Of a DNA stretch of 64,000 nt, positions 7,564 through 14,656 are shown one piece after another. Each line of letters begins with the position of its first letter. The stretch's first letter is position 1. The notes beneath the pieces were generated by a model. The model did no database searches. It had not been told where the DNA came from and saw only the letters and a program-made list of their open reading frames with translations. Made by a program: the position numbers and the translations under genes. The stretch comes from Hymenobacter sp. YIM 151858-1 (lineage in GTDB: Bacteria; Bacteroidota; Bacteroidia; Cytophagales; Hymenobacteraceae): NCBI RefSeq assembly GCF_025979705.1, contig NZ_CP110136.1:1054001-1118000 (forward strand), written 5' to 3'.

Positions 7564-7575
7564 GTTGCGGAGTGG

Positions 7576-8157
7576 TTAACGGTTGCGGAAAACGTGATTG
7601 TTTTCGCTTATCCAGTAGTCACCGATAAAAATATCCCGTGCAAAAGCCTTGGTATCGAAATAGAAGGCGTTTATACCTGCCTTCTTCATAGCGTCAAAGT
7701 ATCCAAGCTCCTCGGCTATGTGGTCGGCGAAAGCTTCTTCGCTGTCGTGCTGGCCTTGGTAGTCCTCGCGGAACTCCTCAACCAGTTCGGCGGCTTCGCT
7801 TAGGTCGCGGCCGAGGTTATCGCAGTAGTCTTGGAATGCCTCTTGCTCGTCTTCGCTCAGCTCGTTCATGGCTTCGGCGTAGTTGTAATACGCTTCAAAA
7901 TCCATGCTTTCCGAGTATAGCGAGCGGGGGAACCCTTCAAAGTCGTGGGCTGCCCATTCCTCGCGGGGCTGGCCGCAATTCTCGGCGGTGCCGTGCTCCT
8001 CGTCGTACTTCTTGAGCATGTCGGCAATTGCTTCGAGCATTTCGTCGGCGCTGCTGTAGTCGTCGAGGTCGAACCATTCACCGAGTAAGGAGCCGGCGTT
8101 GTAGTCAGATAGCGAGGCGATGTAAACGCGTGGGGCGGTCGTGGTGTTGTTTTTCAT
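7576..8157 (-). CDS. ardA: Antirestriction protein ArdA
   Basis: 193 aa from the ATG at 8157 (MKNNTTTAPRVYIASLSDYN). The ArdA opening PRVYIASLSDYNAGSLLGEW, the acidic helices, WAAHDFEGFPRSLYSES, and the C-terminal FDTKAFARDIFIGDYW match the family along its whole length. ArdA is an acidic DNA mimic that occupies the DNA site of type I restriction-modification enzymes and protects incoming DNA. The protein is strongly acidic, as expected. Its position in the early operon fits a role right after entry. A start-associated repeat lies at 8163-8186. Confidence 0.95.
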   Translation of the reverse strand: MKNNTTTAPRVYIASLSDYNAGSLLGEWFDLDDYSSADEMLEAIADMLKKYDEEHGTAENCGQPREEWAAHDFEGFPRSLYSESMDFEAYYNYAEAMNELSEDEQEAFQDYCDNLGRDLSEAAELVEEFREDYQGQHDSEEAFADHIAEELGYFDAMKKAGINAFYFDTKAFARDIFIGDYWISENNHVFRNR

Positions 8158-8273
8158 GGGTTGGTGCCGTTTAATGCCTGGCGGGCTTTGTGGTTGGGTT
8201 CCTGTTTCTGCTTTTGCTTCATCAGCTACGGCGCACACCGTAGGACAGGGCCGGACGGGGCCGGTTGTCGTGG
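8158..8273 (-). repeat. Duplicated intergenic block, copy 2
   Basis: Counterpart of 7167-7290. Next to the upstream gene's stop lies an ACGACAACCGGCCCCGTCC hairpin (about 8248-8271), then a GCAGAAACAGGAACCC box, then the start-associated repeat in front of ardA. In the other copy the hairpin is ACGACAGCCGGCCC. No protein-coding gene is evident. Confidence 0.5.
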
Positions 8274-8588
8274 TTAATATTCCCAAATGGCGCGGGCGGT
8301 AACTACCAGCACATTAACACGGGCTTCCTGCAACTGCTCTAGGTTGTTCTTGCTCGCGGCGGTGTTGCTGAAATTGTGGCCGGTTGCGCGGTCTACTAGC
8401 GTGCAACTAACAGCGGGCCAACTGGCAAAGGCGTTAAGATTGTTGTAATACCTGCCCTCCTGGCGCACGTCGTACCCTAGGGCGCTGACGTGCTGCTTAA
8501 ACTGCTGCGGGGTCATTACCTGACCGCCTGCGGCTACGTGTTGGCTTATGCGGTGCTGTACTTCGGCGGTGTATTTCGTGGCTTTCAT
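8274..8588 (-). CDS. Early phage protein, unknown
   Basis: 104 aa, starts MKATKYTAEVQHRISQHVAA, alpha/beta in character, no recognised motif. The start at 8588 is preceded by a start-associated repeat copy at 8594-8616. Confidence 0.6.
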   Translation of the reverse strand: MKATKYTAEVQHRISQHVAAGGQVMTPQQFKQHVSALGYDVRQEGRYYNNLNAFASWPAVSCTLVDRATGHNFSNTAASKNNLEQLQEARVNVLVVTARAIWEY

Positions 8589-8639
8589 GGTTGGGTCGCG
8601 GTAACGCTGCGGGCGTGGGTGTGAGGGGTGTGTTGGTTC

Positions 8640-8855
8640 TTACTGCTGGCTGATAACATCAGCCGCCGTAATAGGCTCGTATACATCCTGATTACCGCGC
8701 AGAATACGACCGTACAACTGGCCTGCTAGTGTCATGGTCGCGGTTAAGATGTGCGGCCGGTTGTACTGCTCGGCGTTAAACCGAATCACAACGGGCGAAA
8801 TGCGGCCCGTTTCGAGAGCTTTGTTTATGGCTTCGGCGGTGTTGTTGATAAACAT
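8640..8855 (-). CDS. Early phage protein, first gene after the early promoter
   Basis: 71 aa (MFINNTAEAINKALETGRIS). First gene behind the leftward promoter at 8917-8946, with a ~55-nt CA-rich leader and a start-associated repeat at 8860-8883. Function unknown. Confidence 0.6.
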   Translation of the reverse strand: MFINNTAEAINKALETGRISPVVIRFNAEQYNRPHILTATMTLAGQLYGRILRGNQDVYEPITAADVISQQ

Positions 8856-8916
8856 ATATGGTTGCCTGTGACGCTGGCGGCGTTGGGTTGTTGTGTGTGT
8901 CTGTGTTGTTGTACGT

Positions 8917-8946
8917 CAAAGGTAATACACTGTTTCATTATTGCAA
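8917..8946 (-). promoter_or_regulatory. Main leftward early promoter
   Basis: Read leftward: TTG (8944-8946), 19 bp, then TACCTTTG (8924-8917), a perfect Bacteroidota -7 element. It should drive the operon from 8855 down to 3814. Confidence 0.75.
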
Positions 8947-8948
8947 CA

Positions 8949-8980
8949 ACATTGTGAAAAATAATTTCATACAACAATGT
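8949..8980. promoter_or_regulatory. Candidate operator dyad upstream of the early promoter
   Basis: ACATTGT (8949-8955) and ACAATGT (8974-8980) are 7-bp inverted arms 18 bp apart in an AT-rich stretch, with inner GAAA/TTTC matches. It abuts the -33 box of the early promoter and the 3' end of a winged-helix gene, so it may be that protein's binding site. Confidence 0.4.
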
Positions 8981-8989
8981 AATTGCTTG

Positions 8990-9427
8990 TTACACAGGCG
9001 TATTATTTTCTGCATTTGCTGTACTCGCTTGTTTCTTTACGTACGCGCGCGGGTATTTCTTCAGCTCGGCGCCGGTTATGCGTTCCTTCTGGCTGCGTAG
9101 TTCCCTGGCTAGTCGGCCGCATACCAGTGCGCCGGCAGAAGTCGGGCGGTAACTCGTGCGGGTGCTGAGCCGTGCACCTCGGGCGCGTTCAAGCCAGTTC
9201 CGTTGGATCAGGTTGCTCAGCAGGTGGTGCGTATAACTGTAGTCAATGCCTAGGAATGTTGCCACATCCTTAGCCCGTACCAACTTGCCCATGCTGCCCC
9301 ATGCCGATACGAGCTGCAAGGCTTGTAAATGACGCGTGCTGCATTGTTCTCGCTCGGCTGTGCGTTCGTAGGCTGCAAGCCATGCGGGGCCGTGTACATC
9401 GTGTTTGTTCTGTGGAGTGGATGCCAT
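8990..9427 (-). CDS. Winged-helix (MarR-like) DNA-binding protein
   Basis: 145 aa from the ATG at 9427 (MASTPQNKHDVHG); a start at 9475 is possible. Residues ~45-110 carry a winged helix: LVRAKDVATFLGIDYSYTHH followed by LLSNLIQRNWLERARG and a wing with TSYRPTSAGALVCGRL, the MarR-like helix-turn-helix then beta-wing order. It lies directly upstream of the leftward early promoter and its candidate operator, so it may regulate early transcription. The upstream ACACCTTGTACAC could be its promoter. Confidence 0.65.
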   Translation of the reverse strand: MASTPQNKHDVHGPAWLAAYERTAEREQCSTRHLQALQLVSAWGSMGKLVRAKDVATFLGIDYSYTHHLLSNLIQRNWLERARGARLSTRTSYRPTSAGALVCGRLARELRSQKERITGAELKKYPRAYVKKQASTANAENNTPV

Positions 9428-10081
9428 GTGTACAAGGTGTGGAAAGAATGGGAGTTGTTTAGTAGTCCGTCCCACCTACACACACCACGTCGCCCACAAT
9501 CCCCATACTCCACGTCCGCCAAACAAGGCAGGGGAGGGGCGAAGGGCGCATGTTCCCGTGGCCGGCGCATTGCCTTGCTGTATGGGGTTTCGGATTATAT
9601 ACCAACCACTACTTAACATAATGAATATTATACATGACAATATCCTATTTTGTACCAGCCTTCCGCATGGGAACGGGTTCCGGTTTGTACTGGCAAAAAC
9701 GGGCCTGGTGGTCGCGCAGAGGGTACCCGGTGCTGTGGTTTTGAAGTTGGGAACGGCCCCGGCGCGGGGAAAACTGCCGCTTGGTCTTTCATCTCACCTA
9801 CACCGAGCCTTCAATCTAACTTACTCAGAGTACTTCGCCAATGCCTGCTGGCGGCACGACGATAGGAGTGTGGATGTAGGCGCTGGATGCAATGGCCTTA
9901 TTGCACTCCCGTAGGTGGGATAGTATTATATACACCGCTCAGGGGAAGCCTTATATACAGGCACTTGCGGGTAGAGCATATGTATCTGCTCGCCACCGTA
10001 TAAGTATGCATTGTAAACCATGGGTGAAATATTTTCTCGATAATGCTTGCATTAATGGAATAATGTTGCAACCTTTGGAAC
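9428..10081. other. 654-bp gene-free region, candidate origin
   Basis: No convincing gene lies between the divergent genes at 9427 and 10082. AT-rich islands at 9586-9650 and 9918-10081 sit in otherwise GC-rich DNA. TTATATAC occurs three times (9595-9602, 9926-9933, 9951-9958). Two small hairpins lie nearby (GCCT-N7-AGGC around 9949; GAGCA-N8-TGCTC around 9973). It lies immediately upstream of a RepL-like initiator gene, the usual place for a plasmid-type origin. A GC-rich centre (9660-9800) has further short hairpins such as CCCCGGCGCGGGG. Confidence 0.4.
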
Positions 10082-10561
10082 ATGGCACGACAGCAAGTAA
10101 GAGAGGAGCTTAATCCTCAGACGGGGCGCTGGGAGCGCAAGATTCTAAACCAGTACAGCCAGCGTGTTAAAACGCAGTTGTTCTCCATGCTACCTCACCC
10201 GACCAGCCCGCTATTGTTTTCTATTACCCGCATCAAGGATATGCATGTGCTGCTGGCCTTGTGCGAGTTTGCGGAGTTCAATACCAACAAGGTGTACTTA
10301 ACCGGCGCCCGCCGACAAGAAGTAATGGCGCTGGCTGGCGTCACCTCGCAACACCTAAGCAATGCGCTGCGCCGACTGCGCGAGAAAGGCGTTCTTACTT
10401 CAGGTAAAGGCGAGGTTGCTATCCAGCCTTCCGTTATCTGGAAAGGAACCACCGGCAGGAGGGCAGAGGTGCTTGGGGGCAATCAACCCGACGAGAAGCC
10501 CACGAGCAAAGCGGCAAGCCCGTCACTAGCCCACGTAGAATCAACCTTTGATAGCGAATAA
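10082..10561 (+). CDS. RepL-like replication initiator / winged-helix protein
   Basis: 159 aa. MARQQVREELNPQTGRWERK leads into a winged helix at ~70-125 (TGARRQEVMALAGVTSQHLS, then NALRRLREKGVLTSGKGEVA, then IQPSVIWKG). This arrangement and the closing hydrophobic-N/Q-P-x-x-x-WKG motif are those of RepL-type plasmid initiators, which bind an origin near or within their gene. The C-terminus is Ser/Lys-rich and disordered. First gene of the rightward early operon, next to an AT-rich gene-free region. It could instead be a transcription factor. Confidence 0.65.
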   Translation: MARQQVREELNPQTGRWERKILNQYSQRVKTQLFSMLPHPTSPLLFSITRIKDMHVLLALCEFAEFNTNKVYLTGARRQEVMALAGVTSQHLSNALRRLREKGVLTSGKGEVAIQPSVIWKGTTGRRAEVLGGNQPDEKPTSKAASPSLAHVESTFDSE

Positions 10562-10562
10562 C

Positions 10563-11315
10563 ATGGTATACTGCATCGGTTCCCGCGAGCATAAGGTTTG
10601 CAAGATTGGCTACTCCAATAACCCGGAGGATCGCATGAAGAAGCTGCAATGCGGCTTCCCGTTTCAACTTGAGGTGCTGGCTGAAAAGGAGGGCGGCCAA
10701 AAGGAAGAAGCACTGCTGCACCAGCGTTTTGCCGAAGACCGGCTCAACGGCGAGTGGTTTACTCTAACCGCTGAAATCGCCGCCTACTTCGGCTTTATGG
10801 GCGAGAGTATGTTTCGCGTTGCACCGGGCGCTTTCGAGCGCATATCCAGTCTTTCGCCTACCGCGCTGACGGTTTATGCCCTAGCGACCACCGGCCGAAA
10901 GGACGACGTTGTAATTCTGGATACCGCGAAGTTAAACGACATTGCCACCCGTTCAGGCTTGCGTTTGTCTGTGGTCGAGCAAGCCATTGACGAATGCATT
11001 GACGAAAAAGTGTTGGTGCCAGAGAGCATGAGCAAGCTGTCCGCCGACCAACAGAAAGAAGGCATGGGTTTATACGTGGCCTCTATTCACTTCGAGTGTC
11101 AAACCTACGAGTTCTCAGACCCCGTTCAAGTCCATATTATGGAGCCCTTGGTATGCAGGAGTCGCAGGGCGGCTATTGAATTGGCTAAGAGGGTTACCCT
11201 CAAGCCTTATAAGTGCAAGCTAAAAGGCGACTGTGAATGGTGGCAAGCGGGCCTGCAAGTAATACCTGTTACAAAAGACCAGCTTAAAGACTGGTTGCGC
11301 CAAGTATCTCACTAG
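10563..11315 (+). CDS. T5orf172 / GIY-YIG-related domain protein
   Basis: 250 aa from the ATG at 10563, one base after the upstream stop. Residues 1-80 (MVYCIGSREHKVCKIGYSNN, then PEDRMKKLQCGFPFQLEVL and a later GEWF) match the T5orf172/MUG113 branch of the GIY-YIG nuclease superfamily, common in phages. Y3, the KIGYS strand and R24 occupy catalytic-like places, but the glutamate is not obvious, so activity is uncertain. Residues ~90-180 look like a winged-helix region (LNDIATRSGLRLSVVEQAI). DNA nicking or binding is likely from the fold. Confidence 0.75.
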   Translation: MVYCIGSREHKVCKIGYSNNPEDRMKKLQCGFPFQLEVLAEKEGGQKEEALLHQRFAEDRLNGEWFTLTAEIAAYFGFMGESMFRVAPGAFERISSLSPTALTVYALATTGRKDDVVILDTAKLNDIATRSGLRLSVVEQAIDECIDEKVLVPESMSKLSADQQKEGMGLYVASIHFECQTYEFSDPVQVHIMEPLVCRSRRAAIELAKRVTLKPYKCKLKGDCEWWQAGLQVIPVTKDQLKDWLRQVSH

Positions 11316-11317
11316 CC

Positions 11318-11485
11318 ATGCCCGAAACCCCGATACCATGCGAATACTGCGCCCACATGCGCAAACCTCGTAAAGACCGAGCTGCGCTCCCGTGCTACGG
11401 CATGTGCTACGCCGGCAGCCGTGGCCGCCTTATCCCAAACATCAAAGATGAGCCGCCGAAGTGGTGCCCGCTCCGCAAAGAATAG
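11318..11485 (+). CDS. 55-aa Cys-rich protein (putative zinc-binding)
   Basis: MPETPIPCEYCAHMRKPRKD begins the protein. Cys at 8, 11, 26, 30 and 50 suggest one zinc site (CxxC plus CxxxC). The start lies in TAGCCATG directly after the upstream stop. Codon use is similar to its neighbours. Function unknown. Confidence 0.6.
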   Translation: MPETPIPCEYCAHMRKPRKDRAALPCYGMCYAGSRGRLIPNIKDEPPKWCPLRKE

Positions 11486-11564
11486 GCAAACGCCTGCGCC
11501 TGAAGCATAAATTCTCCAAACCAACCCACCAATCGTAGATAGCCGCCTTTTTGCCCGAAACCCC

Positions 11565-11693
11565 GTGAACACCCTCGCCCGCATCGCCGACTCCCTGCTC
11601 ACCCCCGCGCAATGGCGCGACCTCATCCGGGCGATGAACACCGCCCGCCGCATCCAAGCCCAACAGGCCCAGCCCAATACCCCAACCCACTAA
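11565..11693 (+). CDS. 42-aa helical peptide (GTG start)
   Basis: GTG at 11565, read MNTLARIADSLLTPAQWRDL, then an Arg/Gln-rich helix. It fills the gap before the gene at 11698. A small DNA-binding or regulatory peptide is possible, and no family is recognised. Confidence 0.4.
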   Translation: MNTLARIADSLLTPAQWRDLIRAMNTARRIQAQQAQPNTPTH

Positions 11694-11697
11694 CACC

Positions 11698-11901
11698 ATG
11701 CCCTGTTACCTAGAAATCTTGCCGGCTTACGCCCGAGGCCCGAGGCCCGTTCGTCGCTACGATGTAACGCAATTCAGCGACGCGCAAACGCAGCGGTTTG
11801 CCGACCGCCTCGATAGCCGCCTGCCTGCTCGGTATTGCGTGCGGTTGCGCGAGTCCGCCCGCCGCCTGCCGCGCCTGCACAAACCTGTTTATCGCCACTA
11901 G
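11698..11901 (+). CDS. Small basic early protein, unknown
   Basis: 67 aa, strongly basic (PVRRYDVTQFSDAQTQRFAD, then an Arg-rich end HKPVYRH). ATG at 11698, 4 bp after the previous stop. No family recognised. Confidence 0.5.
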   Translation: MPCYLEILPAYARGPRPVRRYDVTQFSDAQTQRFADRLDSRLPARYCVRLRESARRLPRLHKPVYRH

Positions 11902-11903
11902 CC

Positions 11904-12134
11904 ATGCCTTCAATTGACGCTGAACAGCCCCTAGGCGGGTGGGCATCGCGGCCCGCTCACGCCACACGCCACTACTACCAACGCAATACCAGCACCGGCC
12001 CGCTGCTCTACAAAACGCTGTGCGGGCGCTACACCGTCGGCCGGGCCATTGTCCCCTACCTGAGCTCGGTGCACCATCGTCTTGTCGATTGCAAAACCTG
12101 CGCCCGCCTACTAGCTAACCCCCTCACCAACTAA
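11904..12134 (+). CDS. Small early protein, unknown
   Basis: 76 aa from the ATG at 11904 within TAGCCATG. Contains LLYKTLCGRYTVGRAIVPYL and VDCKTCARLL; the two Cys in DCKTC with the earlier Cys and His could bind metal. No family recognised. Confidence 0.5.
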   Translation: MPSIDAEQPLGGWASRPAHATRHYYQRNTSTGPLLYKTLCGRYTVGRAIVPYLSSVHHRLVDCKTCARLLANPLTN

Positions 12135-12144
12135 CCCCAACCCC

Positions 12145-12720
12145 ATGCCCACCACCCCCGACCCCGTGAACCTGGAGGCCCTGTGCCCCGACTGCAAAGG
12201 CAGCGGTGGCGTGGAGGTAGGCGAGCACGAATACGCCACATGCCCCTGTGTTAAGCAACCGACCAACCCCAACCGACCCGATAGCATGAGCCAGGAAGAA
12301 CTACAAGCCGCCCAAAATATAGCCGAGTCTTTGTTTGCGCCTTACACGTCGGCGTGGCACAACCAAACTCAAACGCTCACGGACTGCGAAGGTGACGAAG
12401 TAATGAGCGACACCTACCCCTGCCGGCACAGCGAGATACCCGACCTGCATCGGACTCCCACTATACAGGACGACATACGGGAGGCTCTGAACACATACCC
12501 AGCCTTGGTTGAAGCCCTTACGGCCGCCACCCAACGCGCCCAAGCCGCCGAGGAAGCCTACACGCAGCTGCGGTTGCAGGTGACGGATGCGCTGCGGGAC
12601 ATGATGCTTGACGATTCAGCCATTTACCGCCACGAATCTGATGCGAAAGCAGCCCGCGCATTCAATCAGCACATCGAACAGGTTGCCCGCGGCCTCGACA
12701 TCGACCTAGACGAAGCATAG
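12145..12720 (+). CDS. Protein with N-terminal zinc-ribbon-like motif
   Basis: 191 aa. Residues 14-35 hold CPDCKGSGG and CPC, a single DnaJ-type CxxCxGxG turn with a second Cys pair, likely one zinc site. The rest is acidic and helical (LVEALTAATQRAQAAEEAY), probably a short coiled coil. Next gene starts 2 bp downstream in TAGCCATG. Unknown role. Confidence 0.6.
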   Translation: MPTTPDPVNLEALCPDCKGSGGVEVGEHEYATCPCVKQPTNPNRPDSMSQEELQAAQNIAESLFAPYTSAWHNQTQTLTDCEGDEVMSDTYPCRHSEIPDLHRTPTIQDDIREALNTYPALVEALTAATQRAQAAEEAYTQLRLQVTDALRDMMLDDSAIYRHESDAKAARAFNQHIEQVARGLDIDLDEA

Positions 12721-12722
12721 CC

Positions 12723-13019
12723 ATGAGCAAGCCCCAAGCCAAAGAGTGGTACGACCCCGTGCCCCGCAAATACCAGCCGCATGTAGACGTGCTGCTGCGT
12801 CGCCTACACCGCCGGATGCGTGCCTACGTGCTTACCCTGATCGACATAGCCGAGCGCGAACACCCCAACCGCAATGTGCTCAAAGACCCGCGCCAAATTG
12901 TGCTATTAGCCATGCAGCACGAATGCGAGAAGATAGCCAAGGAACTGCAAGGCCAGTTGCAAGCCGAGTTCGACCTAGAGGACATGCTGAGTGACCTCGA
13001 TATACCGACCAGCGAATGA
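12723..13019 (+). CDS. Unknown protein, paralogue of the gene at 39172
   Basis: 98 aa, all-helical. The core RLHRRMRAYVLTLIDIAE, then PRQIVLLAMQHECEKIAKEL and EDMLSDLDI aligns with the 96-aa product of 39172-39462 (HRRLWSYMRAMVQ, then PRQVLLLAIHAEAEKIS and EDLLADLGI). Two copies, one early and one in a late-region accessory block, imply a useful phage-specific function, still unknown. Confidence 0.6.
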   Translation: MSKPQAKEWYDPVPRKYQPHVDVLLRRLHRRMRAYVLTLIDIAEREHPNRNVLKDPRQIVLLAMQHECEKIAKELQGQLQAEFDLEDMLSDLDIPTSE

Positions 13020-13186
13020 AAAAGCGCCTACGCAAGAAGCTAGGGGTAGGCGAGTACGCCAACCCCTACCGCAAAACCCGCAAGCAGCGCGAACACGAAG
13101 CCAAGTTGCGCGCCGCCTTTCAAGCACTCCCGAAATCCTTTTGGGATAAGCTATTCAGCCAACTCGACACGGCAAACGAAGCATAG
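13016..13186 (+). CDS. 56-aa highly basic protein
   Basis: MKKRLRKKLGVGEYANPYRK then a basic helix and KSFWDKLFSQLDTANEA. ATGA overlap with the upstream stop suggests translational coupling. The charge suggests nucleic-acid binding. No family recognised. Confidence 0.5.
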   Translation: MKKRLRKKLGVGEYANPYRKTRKQREHEAKLRAAFQALPKSFWDKLFSQLDTANEA

Positions 13187-13188
13187 CC

Positions 13189-13434
13189 ATGTACACCTAC
13201 CTCAAGCCTTTCACCCTTAACGGCCGCCGCTTTGCCAAGGTCGTGACCTACGGCACCAACGAGTTCTTTGGCTTCTACAAGGGTTGCCAAATCGACCTAA
13301 GCCGCAAATGCAAGAACAGCCGCTGGTCTATCGACGTACGCCACAAAGACGGCGGCTACCTATACGACGGCTACTACGATGCCGATACGCTTCAAGAAGC
13401 CCTAGAAGAAGCCATTAATGGCTCTTGCCTGTAA
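13189..13434 (+). CDS. Small early protein, unknown
   Basis: 81 aa, beta-rich and aromatic (KVVTYGTNEFFGFYKGCQID, then WSIDVRHKDGGYLYDGYYDA), ending in a short acidic helix. Start within TAGCCATG. No family recognised. Confidence 0.55.
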   Translation: MYTYLKPFTLNGRRFAKVVTYGTNEFFGFYKGCQIDLSRKCKNSRWSIDVRHKDGGYLYDGYYDADTLQEALEEAINGSCL

Positions 13435-13448
13435 CACACCGCACCAAA

Positions 13449-13757
13449 ATGAACCAACCACTCTCCATGCGCGAATACGATGAGAACACGTTCGCGCCCC
13501 TCAAAGCCGCCCTCGACGGCCTCGAAGATATTCTCCGCTACAAGAACCGTCAGTATGGGAACTCTGGCCTTGAGCCTATCGGGGTCTTTAGCAAGACCTC
13601 AACCCTTGACAAACTGCTGGCCCGCGCCGACGACAAGGTGGCGCGCATCCGCAACAGCGAGGAGTTACGCAAGAATGACGTGGCCGACCTCATGGGCTAC
13701 CTTGTTTTGATTTGCGCCCACCAAGGCTGGACAGATTTCAGCGAGCAGAAGGACTAA
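13449..13757 (+). CDS. DUF1599 / nucleotide modification associated domain 1 protein
   Basis: 102 aa from the ATG at 13449. KNRQYGNSGLEPIGVFSKTS, then LLARADDKVARIRN and NDVADLMGYLVLICAHQ, fit the DUF1599 family (Pfam Nucleotide modification associated domain 1), which has a MazG-like all-helical character and occurs in phages with modified bases. It could act on a nucleotide precursor. No base-modifying partner of known type is adjacent. Last gene of the rightward early operon. Confidence 0.7.
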   Translation: MNQPLSMREYDENTFAPLKAALDGLEDILRYKNRQYGNSGLEPIGVFSKTSTLDKLLARADDKVARIRNSEELRKNDVADLMGYLVLICAHQGWTDFSEQKD

Positions 13758-13785
13758 GTAAGCTAAGAACGTACGAAAAAACTGG

Positions 13786-13816
13786 AATGCAGACCGCCCC
13801 ACGGTCTGCATTTTTT
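13786..13816 (+). terminator. Intrinsic terminator at the end of the early operon
   Basis: An 11-bp perfect stem (AATGCAGACCG, 13786-13796, with 13802-13812), a CCCCA loop, and a T6 run. The T run is also the upstream part of the next promoter-like element. Confidence 0.85.
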
Positions 13817-13824
13817 GTACCTTG
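13811..13824 (+). promoter_or_regulatory. Phage late promoter, GTACCTTG class
   Basis: TTTTTTGTACCTTG, 18 bp before the ATG at 13843. Same element as at 26343, 36084, 41693 and 51054. No TTG at -33. Confidence 0.6.
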
Positions 13825-13842
13825 CCAATACCAGTTACGCCC

Positions 13843-14415
13843 ATGCCCGAGTCCAATCCCCCCGCCCGCCGCAAGATTGCCCTGACCGGCACCTACAACA
13901 CGGCCCCGAACGTGGCTCCCAAAGCCGCTTCGGATCGCAACGCCACCTACGCCTACCTCGAACAGTTCAACCAGGACCCGCGCGGGTTGCAGGAACTGTA
14001 CGCGGCGGGCATCAACGACCTTGACGACCCGCTCGCCCCCGGCCAGCGCATCAACTACGGCCAGCTCAAGGCCCGCTTCGCTTCGCCCGCCACGGCCAAG
14101 CAGATGTTCGAGAGCCAAGCCTACCGGCAGGGCGGCTACCGCGACGCCGGGGCCTACCTGCAAGCCATGCACGACCAAGGCAAGGCCCGCCTGATGCAGC
14201 GCGCCACGGCCACGCCGCAGCAGGTGGTGTTCGCCCCCGAAGCCCTGCAAGCCGCCGCCGCCCTTCGGGGCCAGAACTTCATCAACGAGACGCAGGTGGT
14301 GCTGCCCGACGGCACGCCCCGGCAAGTGGCCGCCGCCGACATGGCCCGCCGCTACACCGTTGTTCCCCGTGGCACGGGCGCTGCCGCTCCCGGTCGTACG
14401 ATTAAGCTCCAATAA
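13843..14415 (+). CDS. First late gene, unknown
   Basis: 190 aa from the ATG at 13843; a TTG 21 bp upstream belongs to the promoter. Mixed composition with YAYLEQFNQDPRGLQELYAA and an Ala/Gln-rich C-terminal half. No recognised motif. Placed just before the packaging genes, so possibly a packaging or virion accessory protein. Confidence 0.55.
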   Translation: MPESNPPARRKIALTGTYNTAPNVAPKAASDRNATYAYLEQFNQDPRGLQELYAAGINDLDDPLAPGQRINYGQLKARFASPATAKQMFESQAYRQGGYRDAGAYLQAMHDQGKARLMQRATATPQQVVFAPEALQAAAALRGQNFINETQVVLPDGTPRQVAAADMARRYTVVPRGTGAAAPGRTIKLQ

Positions 14416-14437
14416 CCCAACTCATACCAACCATACC

Positions 14438-14656
14438 ATGACCCGCGAAACCCTCGCCTTCGCCAACGAACTCTCCACCAACATCCAGTTGCAGGAGGAC
14501 GAAATCATTCGCATGAAAGCGCAGCAGCGAATGCAGAAGCTACGCCACACCTTGCACAGCTCGCCCGCCGTCTGCGAGGAGGACTACTTCGAGAAAGAGA
14601 TTAAGAACTCGGAGGAGCGCCTGCGCAAGATGAAAGACGAGTTCGAGCGCCTGTAA
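14438..14656 (+). CDS. Small coiled-coil protein
   Basis: 72 aa, nearly all helix with heptads (NIQLQEDEIIRMKAQQRMQK, later EKEIKNSEERLRKMKDEFER). Its last bases overlap the next start as TAATG. Unknown function. Confidence 0.55.
   Translation: MTRETLAFANELSTNIQLQEDEIIRMKAQQRMQKLRHTLHSSPAVCEEDYFEKEIKNSEERLRKMKDEFERL

Larger units (their letters stand above)
4794..8887 (-). repeat. Start-associated repeat family (nine copies)
   Basis: A conserved sequence, on the + strand GGTGCCGGTAACGCTCGGC then GGCG, sits 5-8 bp from the ATG of nine leftward genes: 4794-4816, 5094-5116, 5653-5675, 6128-6150, 6704-6725 (degenerate), 7172-7194, 8163-8186, 8594-8616 and 8860-8883. The best copies contain an inverted repeat GCCG-N8-CGGC. 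It is not a Shine-Dalgarno sequence and is absent from the rightward genes read here. It resembles in placement the start-associated sequences of cluster K mycobacteriophages, a positional analogy only. Confidence 0.75.

Noticed and set aside
9405-9914. Rightward ORFs in 9405-10113
   Set aside because: Short, uneven composition, overlapping several frames, no start context; the region looks regulatory.
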